From NCBI RefSeq assembly GCF_900114095.1, contig NZ_FORV01000004.1, positions 124,001 through 188,000 of the forward strand: a DNA stretch of 64,000 nucleotides. Reading direction: 5' to 3'. Made by a program: the position numbers and the translations under genes. The notes beneath the pieces were generated by a model that ran no database searches, was not told the DNA's origin, and saw only the letters and a list, made by a program, of their open reading frames with translations. Shown here one piece after another: positions 26,292-34,802 of the stretch (within the stretch, counting starts at the first letter, position 1; each line of letters opens with the position of its first letter). This DNA comes from Sphingomonas sp. NFR04 (GTDB taxonomy: Bacteria; Pseudomonadota; Alphaproteobacteria; Sphingomonadales; Sphingomonadaceae).

Positions 26292-28010
26292 TCATTCCGA
26301 CGGGCGGTTGGGCTTGGCACCCACGCGTTGTATAACCGTTACCGCGCCGTTCTGATCCATGGCCACGCCTTCGCTGCGCGGATCGGCGGCACCGACCCAG
26401 CGGCCGCCCACGCGCTCGATCGCATTGGCCTTGAGGCCCATCGGCGCGGCGCGGACGTCCTCGCCCAGCGCGCGCAGCGCCGGCAGCATCGCGTCTAGCT
26501 GGGTGCCCTGCTCGGCGGTGGCGGTCTTGCCCGGCGCGTAGAGCAGGCCCAGGCCGATCGCGTCCTGCGCGGAGAGCTTCCAGTCGACCACACCGACGAT
26601 CGCCTTCGCCACCTGCGCGATGATCGTGGAGCCGCCCGCGGCACCGACCGCAAGCCGCACCTTGCCGTCGGGTCCGAACACGATCGTCGGTGCCATCGAG
26701 CTGCGCGGCCGCTTGCCGCCCTCCGCCCGGTTGGCGACCAGATACCCATCCTTCACCGGCACGATGTCGAAATCAGTGAGCTGGTTGTTGAGGATCATGC
26801 CGTCGACCGTCAGGCCCGATCCGAACGGCCCTTCGACGGTGGTGGTCACTTCCACGACATTGCCCGCGCCGTCGGTGACTGCGAGATCGGTGGTGCCGGC
26901 GACTTCCTGCACGGTGGCGGGCACGCGCTTGGGCGCACCCGGCGGCGTCCCGGCCGCGATGCTGGCCATCGTCCTGGCGGGATCGATCAGCTTGGAGCGG
27001 CTGGCGATGTAGGTGCGGTCGAGCAGCCCCTTCAGCGGCACCTGCACGAAGTCCGGATCGCCGAGATACAGGTCGCGATCCGCATAAGCGAGCCGCGAGC
27101 TTTCGGCGAACAGATGCCAAGCGGTGGCCGAATCCCTACCGAGATGCCCCATGTCGAAGCGTTCGAGCTGCGCCAGGATCATCAGCACGGTGATGCCGCC
27201 CGAGGAGGGCGGGCCCATCGAACAGACCTTGTAGCCGCGATAGCGCCCGCACAGCACCGGCCGCGCCTTGGCGTCATAGGCGGCGAGGTCGCCCGCAGTC
27301 ATCTTCGAAGGATTGCGGGCCGCGCCATTGACCGTGGCGACCAGCTTGGTCGCCTGCGGGCCGACATAGAAGCTGTCGGGCCCCTGGGTCGCGATGCGTT
27401 CGAGCAGCGCGGCCTGATCCTGGTTGCGCACGGTGGTGCCCGCCGGCAGCGGCTTGCCGTCGGCGCCGAAGAACAGCGCGCGATAGGCGGGATCGACATG
27501 GCCCGAGAACTGGGTCAGTGAATTGTTCATCCGCGGGCTCAGCACGAAGCCGTCGCGGGCGAGGCGGATGGCGGGGGCGAACAGCTTGGCCCAGGGCAGC
27601 TTGCCCGAGCGGCGATGCGCCAGCGCCATCGCGCGGACGGCACCCGGCACGCCGACGCTGCGCCCGCCCGGCACCGCAGCGAAATGGCTCAGCGGCGTGC
27701 CGTCGGGGCCGTAGAACCAATGGTCGTCGGCGGCCATCGGCGCGGTCTCGCGGCCGTCGACCGTCGTCATCGCCTTGGTCTTGGCGTCGTAGAGCACCAG
27801 GAAGCTGCCCCCGCCCAGGCCCGAGCTCTGCGGCTCGACCACGCCGAGCGCCAGCATCGTCGCGATCGCGGCGTCGGTGGCGCTGCCGCCCTCGCGCAGG
27901 ATCTCGACACCCGCCGCCGCCGCACGGTGATCGGCGGCGCTGACCATGCCTTGGGCATGGGCGAGCAGCGGCGTGAACAGCAGGAGGAGCAGCGCGACCA
28001 TTTTCTTCAT
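26292..28010 (-). CDS. ggt: gamma-glutamyltransferase
   Basis: 572 aa Ntn-hydrolase that splits the gamma-glutamyl bond of glutathione in the periplasm. Signal peptide 1-19 (cleaved at AHAQ-G). Autoprocessing to large and small subunits should occur at Thr373, first residue of TTDLAVTDGAGN, with the family signature TTTVEGPFGSG further on and GPPSSGG (267-272) in the large subunit. The residue after the Thr pair is Asp where Escherichia coli has His. Length is normal. A cephalosporin-acylase-like specificity is possible but there is no sign of it in the neighbourhood. Confidence 0.93.
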   Translation of the reverse strand: MKKMVALLLLLFTPLLAHAQGMVSAADHRAAAAGVEILREGGSATDAAIATMLALGVVEPQSSGLGGGSFLVLYDAKTKAMTTVDGRETAPMAADDHWFYGPDGTPLSHFAAVPGGRSVGVPGAVRAMALAHRRSGKLPWAKLFAPAIRLARDGFVLSPRMNNSLTQFSGHVDPAYRALFFGADGKPLPAGTTVRNQDQAALLERIATQGPDSFYVGPQATKLVATVNGAARNPSKMTAGDLAAYDAKARPVLCGRYRGYKVCSMGPPSSGGITVLMILAQLERFDMGHLGRDSATAWHLFAESSRLAYADRDLYLGDPDFVQVPLKGLLDRTYIASRSKLIDPARTMASIAAGTPPGAPKRVPATVQEVAGTTDLAVTDGAGNVVEVTTTVEGPFGSGLTVDGMILNNQLTDFDIVPVKDGYLVANRAEGGKRPRSSMAPTIVFGPDGKVRLAVGAAGGSTIIAQVAKAIVGVVDWKLSAQDAIGLGLLYAPGKTATAEQGTQLDAMLPALRALGEDVRAAPMGLKANAIERVGGRWVGAADPRSEGVAMDQNGAVTVIQRVGAKPNRPSE

Positions 28011-28049
28011 GGGCCTAGGCGTAGCGCGCTTTGCCCCGGAGGCAAGCGG

Positions 28050-29027
28050 TCAGGCGAGTGCCCTGGCGATGCTGCGGGCCAGACCGGTCCCGCGATAGAG
28101 CAAAGCCGAATAGACCTGGACCAGCACCGCGCCCGCCTCGATCCGCCGCTTGGCCTCGTCAGGCCCGTCGATGCCGCCCGCCGAGATCAGCGGCAGCTGC
28201 CCGCCCGAGGCCTCGCGCGCCTCGACCAGCTTGGCGTAGGCGAGTTCCTTGAGCGGCTTGCCCGAAAGGCCGCCGGCCTCACCGGCATCTGCGGAGGCCA
28301 GCGGTGGGCGGGAAATGGTCGTGTTGGAGACGATCAGCGCATCGACATGGTGGTCGATCGCCGCGCGTACGGCGCCTTCCAGCCCGGCGCGATCGAGATC
28401 GGGTGCGATCTTCAGGAACAGCGGCGTGGTGCCACGCGCGGCATGTGCGGCGGCGAGCAGCTCGTCGAGCGCGGGGCGCGACTGGAGATCGCGCAGGCCC
28501 GGCGTGTTGGGCGAACTGACGTTGATCGTGATATAATCGGCATGCGGGGCCGCCTTGGTGACGCCCAGGGCATAATCGGCGACGCGATCGGTCGAATCCT
28601 TGTTCGCGCCGACATTGATGCCGAGCACGCCCGGCCGCCGCTTGAGCCGGGCGATGCGCGCCAGCGCCGCGTCGATTCCGCCATTGTTGAAGCCCATGCG
28701 GTTGATCACCGCCTCGTCCTCGACCAGCCGGAACAGGCGGGGCTTTGGATTGCCGGGCTGCGGGCGCGGGGTGAGCGTGCCGACCTCGACCGCGCCGAAG
28801 CCTAGCCCGAACAGTCCGGCGATCGCCTCGGCATCCTTGTCGAGCCCCGCCGCCAGCCCGACGCGGTTGGGGAAGGTGACGCCTGCGACGGTTACCGGCG
28901 TGGCCGACTCGGGGCCGCCGCCGAAGGGGGCGCCCGCGCCGCCCCACAGCGCCAGGGTGCGAATCGCTGCCCGATGTGCCTGCTCAGGATCGAGCGCGAA
29001 TACCGCTTTGCGAAGAATCTTGCCCAT
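28050..29027 (-). CDS. pyrD: dihydroorotate dehydrogenase (quinone), class 2
   Basis: 325 aa FMN enzyme of pyrimidine synthesis that passes electrons to ubiquinone at the inner membrane. The N-terminal amphipathic segment (RKAVFALDPEQAHRAA) is diagnostic of class 2, followed by GLAAGLDKDAEA, GAVEVGTLTPRPQPGNPKPR, NRMGFNNGG, NVGANKD, INVSSPNTPGLRDLQ and SAGGIDGPDEA. The start at 29027 matches the family length; ATG at 29039 would add four residues. Longer in-frame starts run through the putative small RNA and are rejected. Confidence 0.95.
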   Translation of the reverse strand: MGKILRKAVFALDPEQAHRAAIRTLALWGGAGAPFGGGPESATPVTVAGVTFPNRVGLAAGLDKDAEAIAGLFGLGFGAVEVGTLTPRPQPGNPKPRLFRLVEDEAVINRMGFNNGGIDAALARIARLKRRPGVLGINVGANKDSTDRVADYALGVTKAAPHADYITINVSSPNTPGLRDLQSRPALDELLAAAHAARGTTPLFLKIAPDLDRAGLEGAVRAAIDHHVDALIVSNTTISRPPLASADAGEAGGLSGKPLKELAYAKLVEAREASGGQLPLISAGGIDGPDEAKRRIEAGAVLVQVYSALLYRGTGLARSIARALA

Positions 29028-29089
29028 GAAACCGCTCATGCATTGCAAGGCAAACGTCGTCAAAGGCGAGAATGTCGATTCCGTACAAT

Positions 29090-29197
29090 ACCGGGCCTCC
29101 CGAATCGGGTAGAGCATCCCTGCGACCCGAGGGGTTCCGCTTAACGGGGGGAACCCTTTCCTTTGGGCCCGGCCGGGCAACCGGCCGGGCCTCTTTT
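29090..29197 (+). ncRNA. putative structured small RNA or leader between divergent genes
   Basis: The region between pyrD (minus) and the AraC gene (plus) has three hairpins in plus orientation: CCCG-AAT-CGGG (29099-29109), GGGTTCC/GGAACCC (29132-29138 with 29150-29156), and an 11-bp terminator stem with T-run at 29166-29197. A -10-like TACAAT is at 29084-29089, with no convincing -35 box. No coding frame fits. It could be a free small RNA of about 105 nt or the attenuated leader of the AraC gene, whose start is 69 bp beyond. No known family was recognised. Confidence 0.4.
29166..29197 (+). terminator. strong intrinsic terminator in an intergenic region
   Basis: GGCCCGGCCGG-GCAA-CCGGCCGGGCC is a perfect 11-bp stem with a GNRA-type tetraloop, followed by TCTTTT. 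It reads on the plus strand, where no plus-strand protein gene lies upstream for more than 8 kb. Confidence 0.75.
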
Positions 29198-29265
29198 CCG
29201 TTGCGCTTTGCGCGCGGCCATGCTCCAGCTGTGCGACGAACCGAAGCACAGGGGAACAGCTTCGC

Positions 29266-30195
29266 ATGCGTGGCGCCGAAGAGGGGCAGGTCGCAATCGC
29301 GGCGCGCAATGGCGCCCGGGCCCGACCTTTCGACATTCGCTTTCAACCGTCCGCCGGGCGGCTGATACCGCATGTCGAGAGCTTTTATCTCGCCCATATC
29401 GACGCGCCGTGCATCGAGGGCGTCGAGCGCGTCGATCTCGGCCAGTGGCGCTTCTGCCTGCAGGGCGGCGGGGCAGTGAAATTTCCGGACGGCCATAGCG
29501 AGACAACGCTGCCGGTGGTGGTCAACGGCCCCGGCACGGCGCACTGGACCTACCGTATCGAGGGGCCCTTCCGCTGCTTCGGCATTTCCCTGCGCGGCAT
29601 CGGCTGGCGCACCCTGGTCGGCCGCCCGGCGGACCAGGTGGCGGACCGGCTGGTGGATGGCGGCGAGATTTTCGGGCCGGAGGTGCATGCGCTGCACGCG
29701 CAGCTCCGCGAACTCGACACGTTGGAAGCGATGGTTGCCGCGGTCGAGCCCTTCCTGCTGCGCCGGATCGACGCCGCGCGGCGCGTGCCCAAGGCGCATA
29801 TCGCCTTTCTCCGCATCGTCCGCGAATGGGCGGCGTCTGGCGATCCGACGATCGATGCGCTCTATGACGCGATGGAAGTCGAAACCGGCATGGGGCAGCG
29901 CCAGGTGCAGCGGCTGTGCAAGGAATATTTCGCCGGCCCGCCCAACCATCTGCGCCGCAAGTTCCGCGCGATCGGTGCGGCGATGCGCATCCACCAGGGC
30001 GCGCCGCTTGCCGAGGTGATGGCACCCTTTGCCGACCAGTCGCACATGATCAACGAGATCAAGCATTTCACCGGCCAGACGCCCGGCCTGCTCCGCGACA
30101 GCATCGATCCGGTGCTGGCCATCACGCTGGAGAACGAGAAGTTCCACTTTCTCCCCGATGTGATCCCCGAGACAGTTGACCTAGGCCGCCGCTAG
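29266..30195 (+). CDS. AraC family transcriptional regulator
   Basis: 309 aa. The N-terminal half (about 20-150) is a ligand or dimer domain starting FDIRFQPSAGRLIPHVESFY, of the kind seen in AraC regulators lacking a clear cupin signature. The C-terminal double helix-turn-helix covers about 210-290: VETGMGQRQVQRLCKEYFAG, then APFADQSHMINEIKHFTGQTP, the conserved second recognition helix. Target and inducer are unknown. A purine-rich AGGGGAA lies 10 bases before the start. It could control the putative RNA or the divergent pyrD, but no site was seen. Confidence 0.85.
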   Translation: MRGAEEGQVAIAARNGARARPFDIRFQPSAGRLIPHVESFYLAHIDAPCIEGVERVDLGQWRFCLQGGGAVKFPDGHSETTLPVVVNGPGTAHWTYRIEGPFRCFGISLRGIGWRTLVGRPADQVADRLVDGGEIFGPEVHALHAQLRELDTLEAMVAAVEPFLLRRIDAARRVPKAHIAFLRIVREWAASGDPTIDALYDAMEVETGMGQRQVQRLCKEYFAGPPNHLRRKFRAIGAAMRIHQGAPLAEVMAPFADQSHMINEIKHFTGQTPGLLRDSIDPVLAITLENEKFHFLPDVIPETVDLGRR

Positions 30196-30205
30196 GCCCA
30201 CATGC

Positions 30206-30230
30206 CAATCGGATCAACTTTGTCCGATTG
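30206..30230 (+). promoter_or_regulatory. putative operator of the suf cluster
   Basis: CAATCGGA-N9-TCCGATTG is a perfect 8-bp inverted repeat ending 7 bp before the ATG of the Rrf2-type regulator, next to its GGGAG ribosome-binding site. Position and dyad symmetry suit an autoregulatory site for the dimeric Fe-S sensor encoded next. A TTGACC at 30176-30181 could be a -35 box, but no good -10 follows. Confidence 0.55.
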
Positions 30231-30237
30231 GGAGTCG

Positions 30238-30750
30238 ATGCGTCTTTCGAGCCTTGCCGACTATGCCGTAGTGATGCTGGCCGCCGCCGCGCGCCAGTGC
30301 GGCGCGTCGTGCCGGCTCAATGCGACGCTGCTCGCGGGCGAGACCGGCCTGCCGCTGCCGACCGTCCAGAAGCTGGTGAGTAAGCTCTCCGCCGCGGGCC
30401 TGATCGAAAGCGCGCGGGGCACCGGGGGCGGCTTCCGCCTTGCCCGCCCGCCGGCGGCGATCAGCCTTGCCGACATCGTCGAGGCGATCGAGGGGCCGAT
30501 CGCGCTCACCGTCTGTGTCGATTCGGCGCGGCATGACTGCGCGGTCGAGGGCAATTGCCGGGTGAAGCCGCACTGGGGCGTGGTCAGCGACGCGGTCCGC
30601 TCGGCGCTCGCCCAGGTCAGCCTTGCCAGCCTCAGCAATCCCCCGGCGCTTGCGGCACCGTCCTCGCCGGTGCATGGGCTCGCCCCTTCCACCACCGATC
30701 TTTCTTCTCCTTCTCCGGTCCTCGCCGGGGAAAGCCAGGTATCTTTCTGA
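30238..30750 (+). CDS. Rrf2 family Fe-S sensing regulator of the SUF system
   Basis: 170 aa winged-helix regulator of the IscR/RirA/SufR kind. [18 protein letters not shown] starts the DNA-binding domain, with [18 protein letters not shown] as recognition helix and wing [10 protein letters not shown]. Three cysteines (Cys93, Cys101, Cys107; spacing 7 and 5) are placed as in cluster-binding members. It heads the suf genes and probably represses them when Fe-S supply is adequate. Residues 132-170 form an unusual Ser/Pro-rich tail absent from typical members. Its stop shares one base with the start of sufB (TGATG). Confidence 0.9.
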   Translation: MRLSSLADYAVVMLAAAARQCGASCRLNATLLAGETGLPLPTVQKLVSKLSAAGLIESARGTGGGFRLARPPAAISLADIVEAIEGPIALTVCVDSARHDCAVEGNCRVKPHWGVVSDAVRSALAQVSLASLSNPPALAAPSSPVHGLAPSTTDLSSPSPVLAGESQVSF

Positions 30751-32213
30751 TGGCCACCAAGAATGCCGAGGCGCACGCCGCCGCGAACAAAAAGTATGAA
30801 TGGGGCTTCGCCTCGGACGTCGAACAGGAGTTCGCGCCCAAGGGGCTGAGCGAGGATACCGTCCGCTATATCTCGGCGAAGAAGAACGAGCCGCAGTGGA
30901 TGCTCGACTGGCGGCTCAAGGCGTTCCGCCTCTGGCAGACGCTGGAGGCGCCGGACTGGGCAAAGCTCAACGTGCCGCCGATCGACTATCAGGACGCGTA
31001 TTATTACGCCGAGCCGAAGCAGAAAAAGACGATTACCAGCCTCGACGAGCTCGATCCGGAAATCCGCCGGACGTACGAGAAGCTCGGCATCCCGATCGAG
31101 GAGCAGAAGGTGCTCGCCGGCGTCGAGGGCGCGCGCAAGATCGCGGTCGACGCGGTGTTCGACTCGGTCTCGGTCGCGACCACCTTCCGCGCCGAGCTGA
31201 AGGCAGCGGGCGTCATCTTCCTGTCGATCAGCGAGGCGATCCGGGAGTATCCCGAGCTGGTCCAGAAGTGGCTCGGCAAGGTGGTGCCGCAGCGCGACAA
31301 TTATTTCGCGACGCTCAACAGCGCGGTCTTTTCCGACGGCACCTTCGTCTATGTGCCGGAGGGCGTGCGCTGCCCGATGGAGCTCTCCACCTATTTCCGC
31401 ATCAATGCGGAGAATACCGGCCAGTTCGAGCGCACGCTGATCGTCGCCGACAAGGGGGCCTATGTCTCCTATCTCGAAGGCTGCACCGCCCCGATGCGCG
31501 ACGAGAACCAGCTGCATGCCGCCGTCGTGGAACTGGTCGCGCTCGACGATGCCGAGATCAAATATTCGACGGTCCAGAACTGGTATCCGGGCGACGAGAA
31601 CGGCAAGGGCGGCATCTACAACTTCGTCACCAAGCGGGCGCTGTGCCAAGGCCGCAACTCCAAGGTGAGCTGGACCCAGGTCGAGACGGGGTCGGCGATC
31701 ACCTGGAAATATCCGAGCTGCGTGCTGGCGGGCGAGAACTCGGTCGGCGAATTCTATTCGGTGGCGGTGACCAACAATCGCCAGCAGGCCGATACCGGCA
31801 CCAAGATGATCCATCTCGGCAAGGGCAGCCGCTCGACCATCGTGTCGAAGGGCATCTCGGCCGGGCGCAGCGACAACACCTATCGCGGGCTGGTCCGGGT
31901 AGCGGCGAGCGCGGAGAATGTCCGCAACTTCACCCAGTGTGATTCGCTGCTGCTCGGCGACCAGTGCGGCGCGCACACCGTGCCGTACATCGAGGTGAAG
32001 AACCCGAGCGCCCAGATCGAGCATGAGGCCACCACCAGCAAGATCAGCGACGACCAGCTATTCTACGCGCTCCAGCGCGGGCTGGACCAGGAAGCCGCGG
32101 TGGCGCTGATCGTCAACGGCTTCGCGCGCGAAGTGCTGCAGCAGCTGCCGATGGAGTTTGCGGTCGAGGCGCAGAAGCTGCTCGGCATCTCGCTCGAAGG
32201 ATCGGTGGGATGA
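30750..32213 (+). CDS. sufB: Fe-S cluster assembly scaffold SufB
   Basis: 487 aa. SufB forms the SufBC2D complex that assembles Fe-S clusters in the cytosol under stress, or as the only system as here. It begins [19 protein letters not shown] and carries family stretches [50 protein letters not shown] and the cysteine-containing [18 protein letters not shown] near the sulfur-transfer site. The start is coupled to the regulator gene by TGATG. Downstream, a 200-bp gap with a repeat and a hypothetical gene separates it from sufC. Confidence 0.97.
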   Translation: MATKNAEAHAAANKKYEWGFASDVEQEFAPKGLSEDTVRYISAKKNEPQWMLDWRLKAFRLWQTLEAPDWAKLNVPPIDYQDAYYYAEPKQKKTITSLDELDPEIRRTYEKLGIPIEEQKVLAGVEGARKIAVDAVFDSVSVATTFRAELKAAGVIFLSISEAIREYPELVQKWLGKVVPQRDNYFATLNSAVFSDGTFVYVPEGVRCPMELSTYFRINAENTGQFERTLIVADKGAYVSYLEGCTAPMRDENQLHAAVVELVALDDAEIKYSTVQNWYPGDENGKGGIYNFVTKRALCQGRNSKVSWTQVETGSAITWKYPSCVLAGENSVGEFYSVAVTNNRQQADTGTKMIHLGKGSRSTIVSKGISAGRSDNTYRGLVRVAASAENVRNFTQCDSLLLGDQCGAHTVPYIEVKNPSAQIEHEATTSKISDDQLFYALQRGLDQEAAVALIVNGFAREVLQQLPMEFAVEAQKLLGISLEGSVG

Positions 32214-32240
32214 TGGCCCGGAACGCCCCGCGCCTCCAGC

Positions 32241-32335
32241 GTCATCCCCGCGAAGGCGGGGATCCATTGGGGTCGCCAGCGCGGTTCTTTCCGCGAACGT
32301 CCTGGCGAATGGATTCCCGCCTCCGCGGGAATGAC
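32241..32335. repeat. paired palindromic repeat (GTCATCCC family) inside the suf cluster
   Basis: GTCATCCCCGCGAAGGCGGG at the left is mirrored by CCCGCCTCCGCGGGAATGAC at the right (one mismatch). It is almost the same sequence as the pair at 7427. It lies 27 bp after the sufB stop and could act as a partial transcript end or RNA-stability hairpin, lowering expression of the downstream suf genes. Confidence 0.8.
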
Positions 32336-32421
32336 AGAAGGAGCCTCGCTCAGCCTACGCTCATGTCGGCTGATCTATTGACGAGGCAGGGCCGCGTTCC
32401 GGGCCTGCAGGAGTATATTGG

Positions 32422-32841
32422 ATGTTGAACGCCGTTCTCGCCGCAGCCTTCGCCCTCCAGAGCGGCGTCGCGATCGACAGCGCCGCCCAGTTCGGCGCGG
32501 CGACCAACCATGCGCGCTGCATCGTCCGCGCGATCGGCACGGCGCCGGCGGATGCCAGCGCGCGTTCGGCCAAGGTCGCCGGCGCGATCAAGCAGTGCCG
32601 CGACTTCCTCGATTCCGATTTCCAGGCCGGCCGCCTGCTGCTCAACGATCGGCCGTACCAGCCGAGCGCCTGGCACAAGCTGACGCCGGTGCTCGACGCG
32701 ATCGAAGCCGACATCAAGGCCAGCGTCACTGCGCCCAAGCAGTACAAGATCATGTGGAAGCTGCCCGACGGCTCCATGGTCGACGCCTATGAAGCGGGCG
32801 CCAAGCCCAAGACCCTTTCTCTCGTGACCGTGGCGATCTGA
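32422..32841 (+). CDS. hypothetical small protein within the suf cluster
   Basis: 139 aa, not recognised. The N-terminus MLNAVLAAAFALQSGVAIDS may be a short signal peptide. Two cysteines (ARCIVRA and IKQCRDFL), helical middle part, and a C-terminal QYKIMWKLPDGSMVDAYEAG. The mature part is Ala-rich with mixed charge. It is preceded by GCAGGAGTATATTGG and ends 5 bp before sufC, so it is co-transcribed with the suf genes. A link to Fe-S assembly is inferred only from this position; if it is exported, that role would be indirect. Confidence 0.7.
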   Translation: MLNAVLAAAFALQSGVAIDSAAQFGAATNHARCIVRAIGTAPADASARSAKVAGAIKQCRDFLDSDFQAGRLLLNDRPYQPSAWHKLTPVLDAIEADIKASVTAPKQYKIMWKLPDGSMVDAYEAGAKPKTLSLVTVAI

Positions 32842-32846
32842 CACCC

Positions 32847-33586
<740 letters not shown>

Positions 33587-33590
<4 letters not shown>

Positions 33591-34669
33591 GCGTGCTCGA
33601 CCTTCCCTCGACCCGGCAGGAGGCGTGGCGCTGGTCCGACATGGACACGCTGCGCGCTGCGGCCGAGAGCCCGCAGGCGGCTGCCGGCGTTGATCCGACG
33701 GGCCTGTTCCTCGACATTGAAGGCCCGCGCCTGTGCTTCGTCGACGGCGTGTTTGAGCCCGCGCACAGCCGTCCGGGCCCGGTCGAAGTTACCCGCCAGA
33801 TCGCCGCGACCGATCACCCGCTCGGCAGCCTCGCCGTGGGCGAAGGCTGGGCGCTGCACCTCGGCTCCGAGCATGCGGCGACCTGCATCCAGATCGTCCA
33901 TATCGGCACCGGCGGCGAGAACCATGTGCCCGCGCGCATCCTGCTGGCCGATGATGCCGTTGCGTCGGTGGTGGAGACCTTTGCCGGCACCGGCTGGGCG
34001 AACCGGCTGACCGCCATCGCGCTCGGCAAGGGTGCGCGGCTGATGCGCTCGGTGCGGCTGGTGCAGACCGGCGGCTTCGTCTCGATCCGCGACGAGGCCG
34101 AGATCGGGGAAGCTGCGAGCCTGGTGTCGATCTTCCTCGGCGCGGGCGGCATGGGCAGCCGGATCGACGGCGCGCTGACGCTCACCGGCAAGGGTGCCTT
34201 TGCCGAGATGGGCGGCGCGCTGCTCACCAGCGGCACGCAGCGGCAGGAAGCCGCCGTTTCGGTCCGGCACGAGCAGATCGAGGGGTCGTCGCGCCAGATC
34301 TGGCGCGCGGTGGCGGCCGACCAGTCGGCGGCGAGCCTCGCGGCACGGGTGGAAGTCGCGCGCGGCGCGCAGCAGACCGATGGCGAACAGTCGCTGCGCG
34401 GGCTGCTGCTCCAGCGCACCGCGACGGTGAACCTGAAGCCCGAACTCGAAATCTTCGCCGACGACGTGAAGTGCGCGCATGGCGCCACGGTCGGCGAGCT
34501 CGATCGCAACGCGCTCTTCTACCTGCAGAGCCGCGGCATCCCGGACGCGCAGGCCAAGGCGCTGCTGACCCACGCCTTCGTGGCGGACGTGCTGGCGCGG
34601 ATCGGCGAGGAGCCGGTGCGCGAGGCATTCGCGGCGGATGCGGCGGCTTGGCTGGAGGCGGCGCTGTGA
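33587..34669 (+). CDS. sufD: Fe-S cluster assembly protein SufD
   Basis: 360 aa partner of SufB in the SufBC2D scaffold. It starts with GTG overlapping the sufC stop by 4 bases, and uses MSVLDLPSTRQEAWRWSDM. The C-terminal core LEIFADDVKCAHGATVGELD and LFYLQSRGIPDAQAKALLTHAFV is diagnostic of the SufB/SufD family, with the conserved Cys and His. The N-terminal part is weakly conserved, as usual. A repeat pair follows 23 bp after the stop. Confidence 0.96.
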
Positions 34670-34692
34670 GTGTCGGGAGCTATACCGCCAAA

Positions 34693-34802
34693 AAGCCCCT
34701 CCCCTTCAGGGGAGGGGTTGGGGTGGGGGACTCTCCACCAGCGACGCACTTGTGGATCGGTCAGGCCCCACCCCCAACCCCTCCCCTAAAGGGGAGGGGC
34801 TT
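34693..34802. repeat. paired palindromic repeat supplying the sufS ribosome-binding site
   Basis: AAGCCCCTCCCCTTCAGGGG is mirrored by CCCCTAAAGGGGAGGGGCTT (one or two mismatches), with GGTTGGGGTGGGGG and CCCCACCCCCAACC inside. The right end runs directly into ATG of sufS, so its GGGGAGGGG is the Shine-Dalgarno sequence. Confidence 0.85.

Noticed and set aside
20694..28010. Isopenicillin-epimerase-like enzyme plus gamma-glutamyltransferase as a beta-lactam pathway
   Set aside because: There is no synthetase or synthase gene, and an acyl-CoA ligase and a receptor lie between; GGT looks like the ordinary glutathione enzyme.
28050..29336. Long form of pyrD starting at 29336
   Set aside because: The extra 103 residues have no family match and run across the terminator and hairpins at 29090-29197.
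30202..30237. ATG at 30202 as the start of the Rrf2 regulator
   Set aside because: It would add 12 residues encoded by the inverted repeat and lacks a ribosome-binding site, while ATG at 30238 follows GGGAG and gives the family N-terminus.
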